In this document: in pieces, positions 54,428 through 64,000 of the stretch | How the letters are laid out: each line of letters begins with the position of its first letter | Numbering within the stretch: position 1 is the stretch's first letter | NCBI RefSeq assembly: GCF_009017415.1 | Contig: NC_092406.1 | Coordinates: forward strand, 1,860,001 to 1,924,000 | Origin: Aspergillus flavus | Lineage: Eukaryota > Ascomycota > Eurotiomycetes > Eurotiales > Aspergillaceae | Direction: 5' to 3' | DNA length: 64,000 nucleotides | Position numbers and translations under genes: made by a program | Notes under the pieces: generated by a model | Told to the model about the DNA's origin: nothing | Databases searched by the model: none | Seen by the model: only the letters and a program-made list of their open reading frames with translations

Positions 54428-57125
54428 CTTGCGTATAGCTCCAAGCTATGCCCAATAATATCTATAAAAGGCCATTGGGCATTCCCACGCATGATCCGTG
54501 CCCACAAGTGTACGACGAAAAATGCTAGTCTCTCACAGTTCAGGCCATCGGATGTATTATCCTCACTATCATCAAGAGATGTTCTGCCTTCTTCCACGAT
54601 CCGACGGACCCAGTTCAGCAGCCGCTGCTCATGTTCTGCTCTGGTGTCAGTTTTTGCAGCTACCAATAGATGTACTGAGAATTGCTGGGGCTGAGGCACT
54701 CACCTTCTAATGGTTGCTTCTCTTGTGTTTCGCCTACAGCATGCAACCATTTACTCAGTAAGACTGCGAACTCTACGCCGCAGAGTGCGTGTTGGTTACT
54801 CCATACAAAGGCTTGACTTCGGGATATGTACTCCAGGCCTAGCTTTACTGGGATGCTCAGTGCGTGAGTGGCATGGAGTAGAGCGGGAAGTAGGCGGCGA
54901 CTGCGAATTAGAGGTCCGGAATCAAGCAATGTGGACGCGATCTCTCGGGGATCTCTTGTTATCAATGCTCTACAGGGCCCGAGGTTTAGCTGAAGGCGGG
55001 TATATGCCAATCCAAGCAACGCGGTCGATGTGAAAGGTATAGGGCCGTTAGGGTTCAGGGGATCAAGACTGGATTCGGGTGCGAGTTGCCATGTTGATGT
55101 CCAGCGTCGCAAGGCGTTTCTTTTTAGTCAGCTATTTTCAAACTAGACCATGTAGCAACGGGGTCGGGTACTCTTACTCAAATATGTCCAGCTGATCCGA
55201 CGAAATGACACCTGACAGCGATGCCTGCCTGCTCAGGAGAATGCGATGGAGCAGTCCATGTATTAAGATGATGCTAGCTGACGGGGAAGGGATTGGCTTG
55301 AGGGAGCTCGGGGCATCCTTGCCCGCTAGGAGAAAGGCTAGGGCATCTTGGAAAAGGCTCTGCTCTCGATGAATGTCTCGGCGAAATTGTCTCCAGTTGC
55401 TCTCGTCAACCGCTCTCCATTCCTCGCACGTGCACGGGAGCCGAAGGTTGATTTCATGGCTCAAGAGAATAGGTGGTAGATTATATGCAATGCTTTGCAG
55501 GTTCAGGAAAGCAAATGCAAAGAGTTTAACACGGCGATCCAGCTCCAGGCGTAGCCACGTCCGCCAATCAAGCTCGTCTGAGTCTGGGATGTTCACTTCT
55601 ACCAATCCGCTTTCTCTCAACAGGCGAACAAGTGTGCTTTGAAGACCACAGACACCTTTGACAACCTCGGGGTCTTGCTGCCAGGTTGCGTATATGGCCA
55701 GATTGAGTAGACATCTGATATCATCCGTGATTGTCGGGCTTGGAGAGTAAGGGTCAGGATTTATTATGATTGGCTGCGGTAATAGGTCAGATTTGCACGA
55801 GGTTGCCTCTCTGTGTCGCTGCCGCTCAAGAAAGATTGCTTTTGATGCGTAAAAAAGTAACCGCCCTTTACGGTGCTCATATCGATATTGAGCACCAGAT
55901 GCTGCCATCGATAGAATCAACTCCGGGGAATGGTTCTCCGGCAGGAATGATGGGCCATGCATAAAGGGAAAATGTGGATAAACCCTGTCGAAGTAAGCAT
56001 TTAAGAACCGGGTTAAAGAGTCACGAGATGGCAAGGTGAATCCAGGCAATAAATGTTGGAATGGACCGAGGGCCTGCACCAGGTGTGTCCTCTGTTCCTC
56101 GGTGATCTTTAACTGTGGCATATACACGGCTGCCTGCACCGCTGATTTCCAAGAGTAAGAAGCTCACTGTTAGTGTTCGCGAGTTTAGGAGAAGGATTGA
56201 AGAGTATTTTACCTGCTGGATTCAATGGTATAGGCAATAACGTGGGTGACTGTGCACGGTGAGCGCCCTCGCTTTGCTCCTCGTCGTAGTCTGGCCTTGA
56301 GTTTAGGGAGACACGAGTGTGGTAGTTATCCACTCCATTAGATAATGGTGCATGCTCTAGTGGGACACTCCTCAGATCGATAAGACTCTCTGAGTCAAGA
56401 GCCAGACCCATACTATCGATGAAGCTAGTGAAGTCCACCAAAGGGTCATAGAAACTAGGTGGATCGGGAAATGTGACATCTATCGACCTTTTAGCTACAC
56501 ACACATAGTTCAACGGCAACAGAGAACTTACCTGGTCCTTGAGTAATGGGAAGCACTGTATTACCTGGGCTGATTCCAGCAGGCAGCGTCTTCGGAGTTG
56601 CTTCTACAACTGATTCATTCGCCGATGTGTTATACCCCACGAGGTGGTTTCCGTTCGATGCCGCACGAGAGCTTGTGCCCACTGTGGCATTAAAGCCTGG
56701 AGTAGATGCCGAGAGATATGGCTCCGTCGTATTTGGGGTCTCCACCCGCGAGGTGCGATTATTTGACGGAGAGATAGTATCTGAATGTAGTTCACTAGCT
56801 CGTGAGCGCGCTTCTTTACGCGAGGGTGTCAGATTTTGATCGCCACCATGGGCGATTCGTTGGTGACGCTTTAGAAGATCTTTCCTAGCAAATGTCTGCC
56901 CACAGGCACATACAAAGGGTTTTTCATTTGTATCTTTGAAATATCAGGCTTTTAATTCTCGTAACCTCAAGCGGTATGAATATACTCAGTAGACTTACGG
57001 AGTCTCACATGACGTTGGAGGTGCTCCAAACGTCGAAAGTCCCGCTGACAGTATGTGCAAGTGAAAGACTTTCCTACCCCAGTACTAGATTGACGACCCA
57101 CACTGGAGATGCGAGAAGGTGGCAT
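54406..57125 (-). CDS. C2H2 zinc-finger transcription factor with fungal_trans domain
   Basis: 814 aa; exons 57125-56999, 56933-56532, 56494-56213, 56141-55178, 55119-54704 and 54659-54406, all phases consistent. Two N-terminal C2H2 fingers: CTYCQRDFRRLEHLQRHVRL with the last His completed across intron 1, and CACGQTFARKDLLKRHQRIA (C-x1-C type). Then a Ser/Thr-rich linker and the fungal-specific transcription factor domain from about residue 275 (GFTLPSRDSLTRFLNAYFDR, VYPHFPFMHGPSF, LNLAIYATWQQD). The final codons before the stop come from a dispersed repeat, and the likely native tail lies downstream (53971-54117). It may regulate the neighbouring PKS/NRPS-like locus; that is inferred from position. 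Confidence 0.82.
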
Positions 57126-57337
57126 TGCTTGCTAGCATGCGAGATTCTTGTCTGTCGGTGGGACTTTCTCCAACGATCTGAAGATTTGTTGGAGATGATA
57201 TGCACGTGACGTGATGTCATTTTTTTCAGGTTAGGGCTTGAGGAATGAACAACAGTAGTCAATAACGATAGCTCAAATAAACATACAGATTTATGTGAGT
57301 AATGTTTCAAGTATATAATCTTTCGTCCTCAATCAAC
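57126..57337. other. promoter of C2H2 factor
   Basis: About 210 bp between the C2H2 regulator and the PKS relic; nothing specific. Confidence 0.3.
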
Positions 57338-58960
57338 CTAAAGTCCATTGTGGGTGAGTGAGTTGACTCTCGTCGCCGCCGTTAGATCCACCATCACCAA
57401 CGACGCACCTTTTATAATTTCCATAACCGCTATATCTACCGCAACCTCCTTTCCGATCCAATTACAGAGCTCGACCTCTAGAAGAGAGTCGACACAGAAG
57501 GTATGCAGAGGTGCGTAGGCATCCACCTCCGCATCCTCGGGCATCAGGTGGTATGAATGGACCATCTTGCCAATGACAGCTCGTCTCACAATTTCACGTG
57601 CTTCTCGTAGAGAGGTTGCCTCCTGGAAGAGGTTCTTAAACCTATCTAATTATGGCATTCGCCTTGCAAAACGGAGTCACCGGAGATATTGTCAAGCTCG
57701 AGTCGGCTAAAGAGGGGCGTTTCAACCAGCGTCTTGCGGTCGTCACCACTTCCAGAAATTCTGCATACCAGCTGAGCCGTGTCGGGGCCCAGGATCTGTT
57801 TACTAGTTTTGCAATAATCGTTCAGAATACCATATAATTGCTCTCGTGTGACGGGTACTAGTGACCCGTATGCAGGCACCTTATCAAGAAGCCCAGCAGT
57901 CTCTACCAGTATACCGTCGTCAATCATAGTTCCAATATCCAAGGACACAGCTTTCTGACCGTGAGCGATTCGATAGCGTGCGAGGCCATCCATGTGCGAA
58001 TTCCACACAGCGTAATTAGATTGACCGGTGAGTCCAATAATATTACTAGCAGATGATAGCATGACAAAGAAGTCCAAGTCCTTGGGAAGATTCATTTCCG
58101 GGTTTCATGACCCAAGGGCCTTGTATTCAACAGCCATTCGCCAATCCTCATAGGTCATGTCGCTGATCATTGAATCCCGTAGGACCATGGATCCCTGCAC
58201 GCAACCTTTTACCGGGGGCATTGTCTGCGATATCTTCTGCATAACTTGCCTCACGAATTCCGCGTCTATCACATCGCATGGTGGAGTATGGACATACAAC
58301 CCCTGCGCAGAGAGTTCAACAATGAGTTCGAATATAGCAATGGCCTTGGCTCCCGATCGACCCAGAAGAACCAAATTGCGGGCCCCTCTGTCAACCATCC
58401 ATCATGCTATAGTCCGACCAGCCCACCAAGGCGTCCAGCAATAACGTAGGTCGCGTCAGGTTTGAGCTTGAACAAGACCATGATCTCTAAGATATTAGGG
58501 GCCTTGACCTTTGGAGTCAGATCAATCACCGTTTTACCCATGGCAGTTCTATCCTGCATTGAGTTGAGAATCCTCTCCACAGAACTTGAATCGTCGACCT
58601 TGTAAGGGGACTGACTGAACGCGAAGCTGACTCTCAGCTATAAGCTTCAGGACTGTTTCTATAGCTCCCTTGGCTGTTTCTTGTCTATCACGCATCCACA
58701 TTGCGCTAACAAAGTGGGTAAAAGAGGCTTGTCGGCCTGTCTGTGTTAGCGAAAAGCTGCCGTTCGACAGGCTGTCAATATGAATTAGTTGTCCCGTAAG
58801 ATGCCACACAGTCCCAGGAAGCTTGTAGAATCTCTTCACCCAATATATTTATTACCACATTAAGTCCGTCGCCCTTAGTTATCTTCATCACGCTGCGGGT
58901 AAGCCTGGTATCGCTGCTGTAAAAGATATGATCATTGTTTCTTTTCCCGTGTGCTCACAG
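57338..58960 (-). pseudogene. highly reducing polyketide synthase relic (ER-KR-ACP end)
   Basis: Only the C-terminal end of an iterative type I PKS remains. In order on the minus strand: ER end (GDGLNVVINILGEEILQASW), ETAKGAIETVLKLIAESQLR, KR Rossmann start TYVIAGRLGGL, then MVDRGARNLVLLGRSGAKAI in another frame, KR core DFFVMLSSASNIIGLTGQSN, and ACP with FCVDSLLEVELCNW (normally GVDSL). Lesions: TGA where Trp is expected before NPEMNLPKDLDFF (near 58106); frame changes near 58410 and 57650; further stops in the ER part, which fades near 58960. KS, AT and DH domains are absent. Confidence 0.87.
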
Positions 58961-59396
58961 TAGTATAAACTTCAGCACCGACAAGCTGCTTTGCCTGTAC
59001 CTACTAAGCAAACCCCGAGACTGACCCACTACAATCAAAAAAAAAATTAATAGTATAAAATTAGGTGGTAATGGAGTGAGGTGTGTCAGTGTTACCATAC
59101 TGTAAATCAGCGGAAACAAAGAAAAGAGTGGGGGCCAAGGACACTCTTAACACAGTCATTAAGTACTGTATACATCCATACATACGATGACCGAGGGGAA
59201 CCCTGTTTGAACGACTTAACGGTCATCCTATACCTGGACTTGCCGGCTTTTACTGTCATTGTCATGTCTTATTACCCCCCCACACCTACGTGTACATGGT
59301 CCCTACGGTGCCGCATGTCCCGTGTAGAATATAATCTACTACTGCTGGTCTCCTCATCCTGAAATTTACTACTACCAGACCCAACTTTCCTTCACC
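58961..59396. other. intergenic between PKS relic and NRPS-like gene
   Basis: About 430 bp forming the 5' flank of the NRPS-like gene; the left part may be unreadable PKS remnant. No further feature. Confidence 0.3.
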
Positions 59397-62300
59397 ATGG
59401 CTACCACTAACGCCTCGGCCTTCAATCCTCGCACCCAACTTCTCCCTCACATCGTCGACCATTATGCTAAGGTTAAGCCCGAGGCTATCTACGCCGAATA
59501 CCCGATCTCTCTCATGACCTATGAAGATGGTTATCGGCCAATTACCTTCAGACTCTTTGCCAATGCGATCAATGGCATTGCCTAGTGGTTGACAGAGAAA
59601 CTGGGCCCCGGCAACGGCGAGATTCTGGCATACGTGGGACCCAATGATCTTCGATACCCAGCCTTGGTACTGGGTGCCGTTAAGGCGGGATACCGCGTAA
59701 GTGATTGGTAGGAATAGAGTTACGCCAGTGCAGATAAGATTAACTAGAGAGCTTAGATGTTTCTCACATCCCCGCGGAATAGTGTGGCCGCTCATAGTAG
59801 CCTGTTCACACGCCTCGAGTGCAGTAAGCTGGTCGCCCCGGTGCCTCGACCGCCCCCAGTCAAGGCGATTCTGGAGGCGCAGCCAACACTGGAGATCCTT
59901 GATGTCCCCAGTGTAGATGATTTGACTAGCAAGGACTATCCGCATTTTGAGTTCCTGAAGACCTACTCGGAAGTCGCTGGGGAGACTCTGGCGGTGATGT
60001 AAGTTCTGTGCCATCCCTCCACGAATCTATTGAGAAAGTCGCATGATTGACTTGTTAGCCATACATCCGGTTCCACAGGAATCCCTAAGCCGATCTTCTG
60101 GACCCATGACACCGCCTGCAAGCACATGCATATGACTTTCTTGGATCCTCCAGAGGGTTTCGAGAGTCAAGACAGCTGGTTGTTTGGCAAGAGAATATTT
60201 CTTGTCCCGCCTCCTTTCCACGTAAGCTACTTCCATGCCAACAAACGATATACATGTGGTGTCGAGATCTAATAACCCGATAGGCTGCTGGGCTGGCTTA
60301 TTCGCTTTTCATCAGTATCCCCGTCAGCACGACCATCATCTTTCCTGCGTCTGGAGGCCTTCCTACCGCAGCTGCACTGGTAGAAGCGAGGAAGAAAACC
60401 CCAATCGATATTCTCTTAGGGGTGCCATCAATCGTCCAAGAACTCTCGCAGAGTCCCGAGCTCTTGGACTACTGCAGCAGACACATGAATCGCTTAATAT
60501 ATTGCGGCGGGGATCTACCCCAGCCTATTGGTGATACCGTGGCTGCTAAAATAAAACTGACAAATCTGTATGGAGCCTCGGAAGTGGGAATGATCAGCAC
60601 CATCCACTCCAAGACCGACCGGAATCCACTCAAGGATTGGCGATATCTTCATATCAATCCCCAGATGGGTGCTGAACTACGCCAAGTGACTGATAGAGAA
60701 CACGAGCTTGTCTTGGTCCGTGACCCAGAGTTTAAAGCGCACCAGTTCTCTTTTACTATTTTCCCAGATCGACAGGAATATCATACGAATGACCTGTTTG
60801 TGCGGCATCCCGAAAAGCCAGATCTCTGGCGCTGGAGCTCACGTGCAGATGATGTGATAGTCTTTCTGAATGGTGAAAAGACCAATCCAGTATCGATGGA
60901 ACAGTATGTTGCTGTGTCCAATCCGGAAGTATCTGCGATCCTAGTAGCTGGTGCACGCCGCTTCCAGGCATCTCTTCTGGTTGAGCTTGAACCTGGAAAG
61001 CAGGACCTCAACATAACAGAACGCGCCGCTATGATCGAGAAACTATGGCCCAGTATTGAACAAGCCAACGCTGTGTGTCCAGCTCATGCACGTGTAGCTA
61101 AAACCCATATTCTTTTTACCAAGCCTGGAAAGCCTATGCTTCGCGCCGGAAAGGGAACTATTCAGCGAGCTGGTACACTAGCTCTCTACGCAGCAGAGCT
61201 AGATGCCCTGTATACTGACGCGGATAGATTGTCGCAGGCTGACAATGAACAGCAAGCCAGTACCGGCCGTGTGGATGATCCTCAGCTTCTTGCAGATTAT
61301 ATTCGGCAATCAATGATTTCTGTCACCGGGTGGAACCAGCTTAGCAACACCGAAAATTTCTTTGAACTGGGACTGGACTCTCTGCAGGCGATCACCGTGA
61401 CTCGAATATTCAGGAGGGGCCTTAATTTCCCGACATTTAGCCCTAACCTCATTTACCTCCACCCTTCCGTGAAGGAACTCACCCAGACGGTGCTGCGCCT
61501 CCAGCAACATCATGAGGCCTCCGCAGAGGCCGCAAAGGAAGCCCAGCTACAACAGCGGGATCAGCTGCTACTGGAGCTCAGTGCGCAAATTACCCCCCGC
61601 GCGTCTGAGAAACATATAGTCATGCTTACTGGCTCCACTGGTAGCCTGGGCACATATATCCTTGACACTCTATTGAAAACCCCCTCTGTCGCCCATATAC
61701 ATTGCCTCAACAGGAAAGATAATGCCGTTGATATACAGCGTCAAAAGAGCGAAGCGTACGGGTTGAACCTTGATATGTCTCGCGTTAGCTTCTGGACATC
61801 AGATCTCTCAAAGCCAGGGTTAGGCCTACAATTTGATGTTCTCGACATCCTGCAAACTACTACTCTGGTCATTCATAATGCTTGGGCTGTCAACTTCAAT
61901 CTCTCGCTAGCGTCTTTCAGACCCAATCTAGCCGGTGTGGTAAACTTGATCAATTTCTGTGGAGAGTCTGGCCAAAACCCACATCTGTTCTTTATCTCAT
62001 CTATCAGCTCCACAATGGGCCACCGCACTGATAACGGATTAACACCAGAGACAGTGATCAAGACAACCACACCGGCACCCAATGGCTATGCGGATAGTAA
62101 GTACCTGGCAGAGCAGTTACTGGACCAGGCCGCACGGCAAGACCCTGTGCATGTACATGCCTCGTTTGCCCGCGTGGGTCAGATCGCCGGTCCTGTGCGC
62201 TCACCCGGCCTCTGGAACAAGGCAGAATGGTTCCCGAGCCTCGTCATGAGCTCCCTACATTTGGGTGCTCTGCCCAACACACTCGGGCCGGCCCTGAATC

Positions 62301-62752
62301 GCGTCGACTGGATGCCGATCGATCTCCTGGCTGAAGTACTGGTAGACCTGGCGCTGCGCGACCACGGAGCGACGGCCGGTAGGTCTGTGAAGGTGTATCA
62401 CCCAGTGAACCCTCGCCCTCTCGACTGGGAGGCTGTTCGACCGGTTGTGGCAGAGGCCCTCTCGAAAGCCTCTGGGAAAACAGTGGATACTATTCCCTTC
62501 CAGGACTGGGTGCAGCGTGTTCGTCAGGATATTGAGACTGGGAATAAGTTAAACGACGGTGAGCTGCAGGCGCTCCTCTCCAGGAACCCCGCCGCCAAGC
62601 TACTCGAGTTTTTCGAAGGGATCATGTCTCAAACTGAGCGAGAGAATGTGCTAGATACACGGCTCACGGTACAGCTGAGCGAGAAACTGCAAGCAGTGGA
62701 TGCGGTGAAGCCTGAATGGATCCAGAAGTGGGTTGAAGAATGGCTTCAGTGA
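59397..62752 (+). pseudogene. NRPS-like A-T-R carboxylate reductase with one in-frame stop
   Basis: Four exons (59397-59696, 59757-59998, 60059-60221, 60284-62752) give a 1058-codon frame broken only by TAG at 59583-59585, where Trp is expected (NGIA-stop-WLTEKLGPG). Adenylation domain: TSGSTGIPKPIFWTHD, PPPFHAAGLAYSLF across intron 3, NLYGASEVGM. Thiolation: NFFELGLDSLQAIT at about residue 598. Reductase: IVMLTGSTGSLGTYILDTLL at about 681, then SISSTMGHRTD and GYADSKYLAEQLL. Such enzymes activate a carboxylic acid and release it as aldehyde or alcohol. All other motifs are intact, so inactivation is very recent, tolerated by readthrough, or a sequencing error. Initiation downstream at 60422 would lose the ATP-binding core. 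Confidence 0.85.
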
Positions 62753-63698
62753 TTTTTGACGTGAGCGAAACTTGACATCTTAGTATCCATACACAGTTAC
62801 CAGGGTTATAGCAATGAACAGAAGCACTATGATTATCAGGGTCTCTTAAAATTCAACTACGATGATAGCTGAGAGTTGCCTATTGTAAGTTAGTCAATAC
62901 CATCATTGGACACGGAGCGGAGTACCTGAATTAGCCGTGGTGGAAAGGCCCCGATATGTTGTCCATCAGTTACTAAATTCATGCTGTTATCGCTAAATGC
63001 TGCTTCGCCACTAGGCAGTTACCGTTCCTGTCCACGCCGGTCACACTGCTGTTTTTGTTCAGAAAGACAATATAGATGGTAGGATGATGTACAGCATTAC
63101 TCACGAGACACCTCTCGCGAGCCCTAGAACCTACTAAGTGGCGCACTTGAGTCGTAGCCCCTCACTTCCCCATTATTGAGGTATAAAAAAATAGCATTGA
63201 AAAGGGGATCATTTAATGTTGATTGGGGTAAGTCAAGTGCAATCGGGCTGCTCATATCGTCCTCTGAACAAGAACAGCAATGAAAGGTCGTTGAATCAAC
63301 ATTCCAACTTACATCCAGGGCATGCATGACGCACCCATCTTACCCCTCCATCACAGAGGCTGGCTGAACCTGTCCGATAGTGCGGATTGCTACTAAAGCA
63401 GTAAAGTATAATGTGGAATTGTGGTTTCACACCGCTGCTTCGTGGACTGCGAATGGTGGGGGAAAGATATCCTCGTCGAAGCAGACGCATTGCAGAATTA
63501 ACTTCAGCTGCGGAGAACTAATCCGAATATCACTCGTTCCACGGGTGCTGATGGGGTAGCTGAAAGTTCGGCTCAACGTCTGCTGACCTGGAATATACTA
63601 CTATATAAAAGTCCTCTGAAGACTCTACCCTCTCCACACGATAATATTCCCCAGCTTTCAATATCTCCAAATTATCGTCATTCTCTAGTACAATCACA
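62753..63698. other. intergenic region
   Basis: About 950 bp with short frames only; the right end is the promoter of the CVNH gene, with a possible TATA-like CTATATAAAA at about 63600. Confidence 0.4.
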
Positions 63699-64000
63699 AT
63701 GAGCAACAAACCCTTCAACGAAACCGCCCGGGACCTCAAACTAGACGAGGCCGCCGAAGAAAACGACGACTACATCTTATGTGGCGAGCTCCAGAATGAC
63801 GAGGGTGAATGGGTTGCCGCTGAAATCAATCTAATGAAGTCTTTGGGCTGTCTCAATCGTCTGGTACGTAGCTTGACTCTTACAATATCCCATGCTCCCC
63901 GGTTCTGGACACACCTTAACCGGTCTCTATACAGCCCACGTGGAGTGGGGTGGCAAAGACTTCTCGAAATCAGCGGACTGTGTCGAGTTCAGTGTCAATC
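63699..64000 (+). CDS. cyanovirin-N homology (CVNH) lectin-like protein, partial
   Basis: Runs off the right edge. The first exon starts MSNKPFNETARDLKLDEAAE and contains LCGELQNDEGEWVAAEINL, the CVNH half-repeat pattern (L-x-A-x-L-x-N-x-x-G-x-W). After an intron of about 70 bp (acceptor CAG at about 63929-63931), the next exon reads HVEWGGKDFSKSADCVEFSV, which matches the following FxWGGxNFSxSA segment. The donor is uncertain: GTACGT at 63864 gives the wrong phase, and GTCTGG four to five bases earlier would fit. Fungal CVNH proteins are small sugar-binding lectins of unclear role. Confidence 0.75.
   Translation, partial: MSNKPFNETARDLKLDEAAEENDDYILCGELQNDEGEWVAAEINLMKSLGCLNRLVRSLTLTISHAPRFWTHLNRSLYSPRGVGWQRLLEISGLCRVQCQ

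Noticed and set aside
59286..60014. 242-codon minus-strand frame
   Set aside because: Antisense to exons 1-2 of the A-T-R gene; no family features.
1..64000. tRNA genes and CRISPR arrays
   Set aside because: No tRNA-like A/B boxes with cloverleaf ends and no spaced repeat arrays were seen by eye; a tRNAscan run would settle the former.

Overview
The window looks like chromosomal DNA of a filamentous ascomycete, most probably Eurotiales (Aspergillus/Penicillium type). Genes carry short introns (about 50-110 bp) with GTATGT/GTAAGT donors and CTAAC-like branch sites. A dispersed single 5S rRNA gene is present, and accessory genes (NACHT-ankyrin receptor, Zn2Cys6 regulator, GMC oxidase, NRPS-like and PKS pieces) alternate with conserved housekeeping genes. 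All gene models were assembled by hand; splice junctions were chosen because the phases match and the joined protein reads through.

Layout: 1.1-11.5 kb is a conserved block: RNase P subunit Rpp1, CK2 alpha, valyl-tRNA synthetase, ribosome biogenesis factor Rpf2 and peroxisomal membrane protein PXMP4. At 11.9-34.4 kb it becomes accessory: a PNP-NACHT-ankyrin NLR-like protein with near-identical ankyrin repeats, acetoacetyl-CoA synthetase, an old yellow enzyme, a 5S rRNA gene beside a Tc1/mariner relic, an F-box/ankyrin protein, two adjacent broken genes (GMC oxidoreductase and MFS transporter), an intact MFS transporter and an Ada/AraC-type protein.

The most interesting part is 36.7-50.4 kb. 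It encodes what reads as a complete catabolic route from 3-hydroxyanthranilate: 3-hydroxyanthranilate 3,4-dioxygenase, ACMS decarboxylase, an aldehyde dehydrogenase suited to 2-aminomuconate semialdehyde, a RidA-family 2-aminomuconate deaminase candidate, a quinone/enoyl reductase and a DUF1338 2-oxoadipate dioxygenase/decarboxylase (HglS/YdcJ family). A Zn2Cys6 regulator and an AAAP amino-acid transporter sit beside them. Six copies of a near-palindrome CGGA-N4-YCCG lie upstream of these genes, and I found none elsewhere in the window by eye; this is a candidate operator for the adjacent regulator. The inferred product is 2-hydroxyglutarate rather than glutaryl-CoA.

At 54-62.8 kb is a decaying secondary-metabolism locus: a C2H2 regulator whose acidic C-terminal tail appears displaced by a repeat insertion, the eroded C-terminal end (ER-KR-ACP) of a highly reducing PKS, and an adenylation-thiolation-reductase enzyme that is intact except for one in-frame TAG. 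The window ends inside a cyanovirin-N-homology gene. I saw no tRNA genes and no CRISPR arrays.
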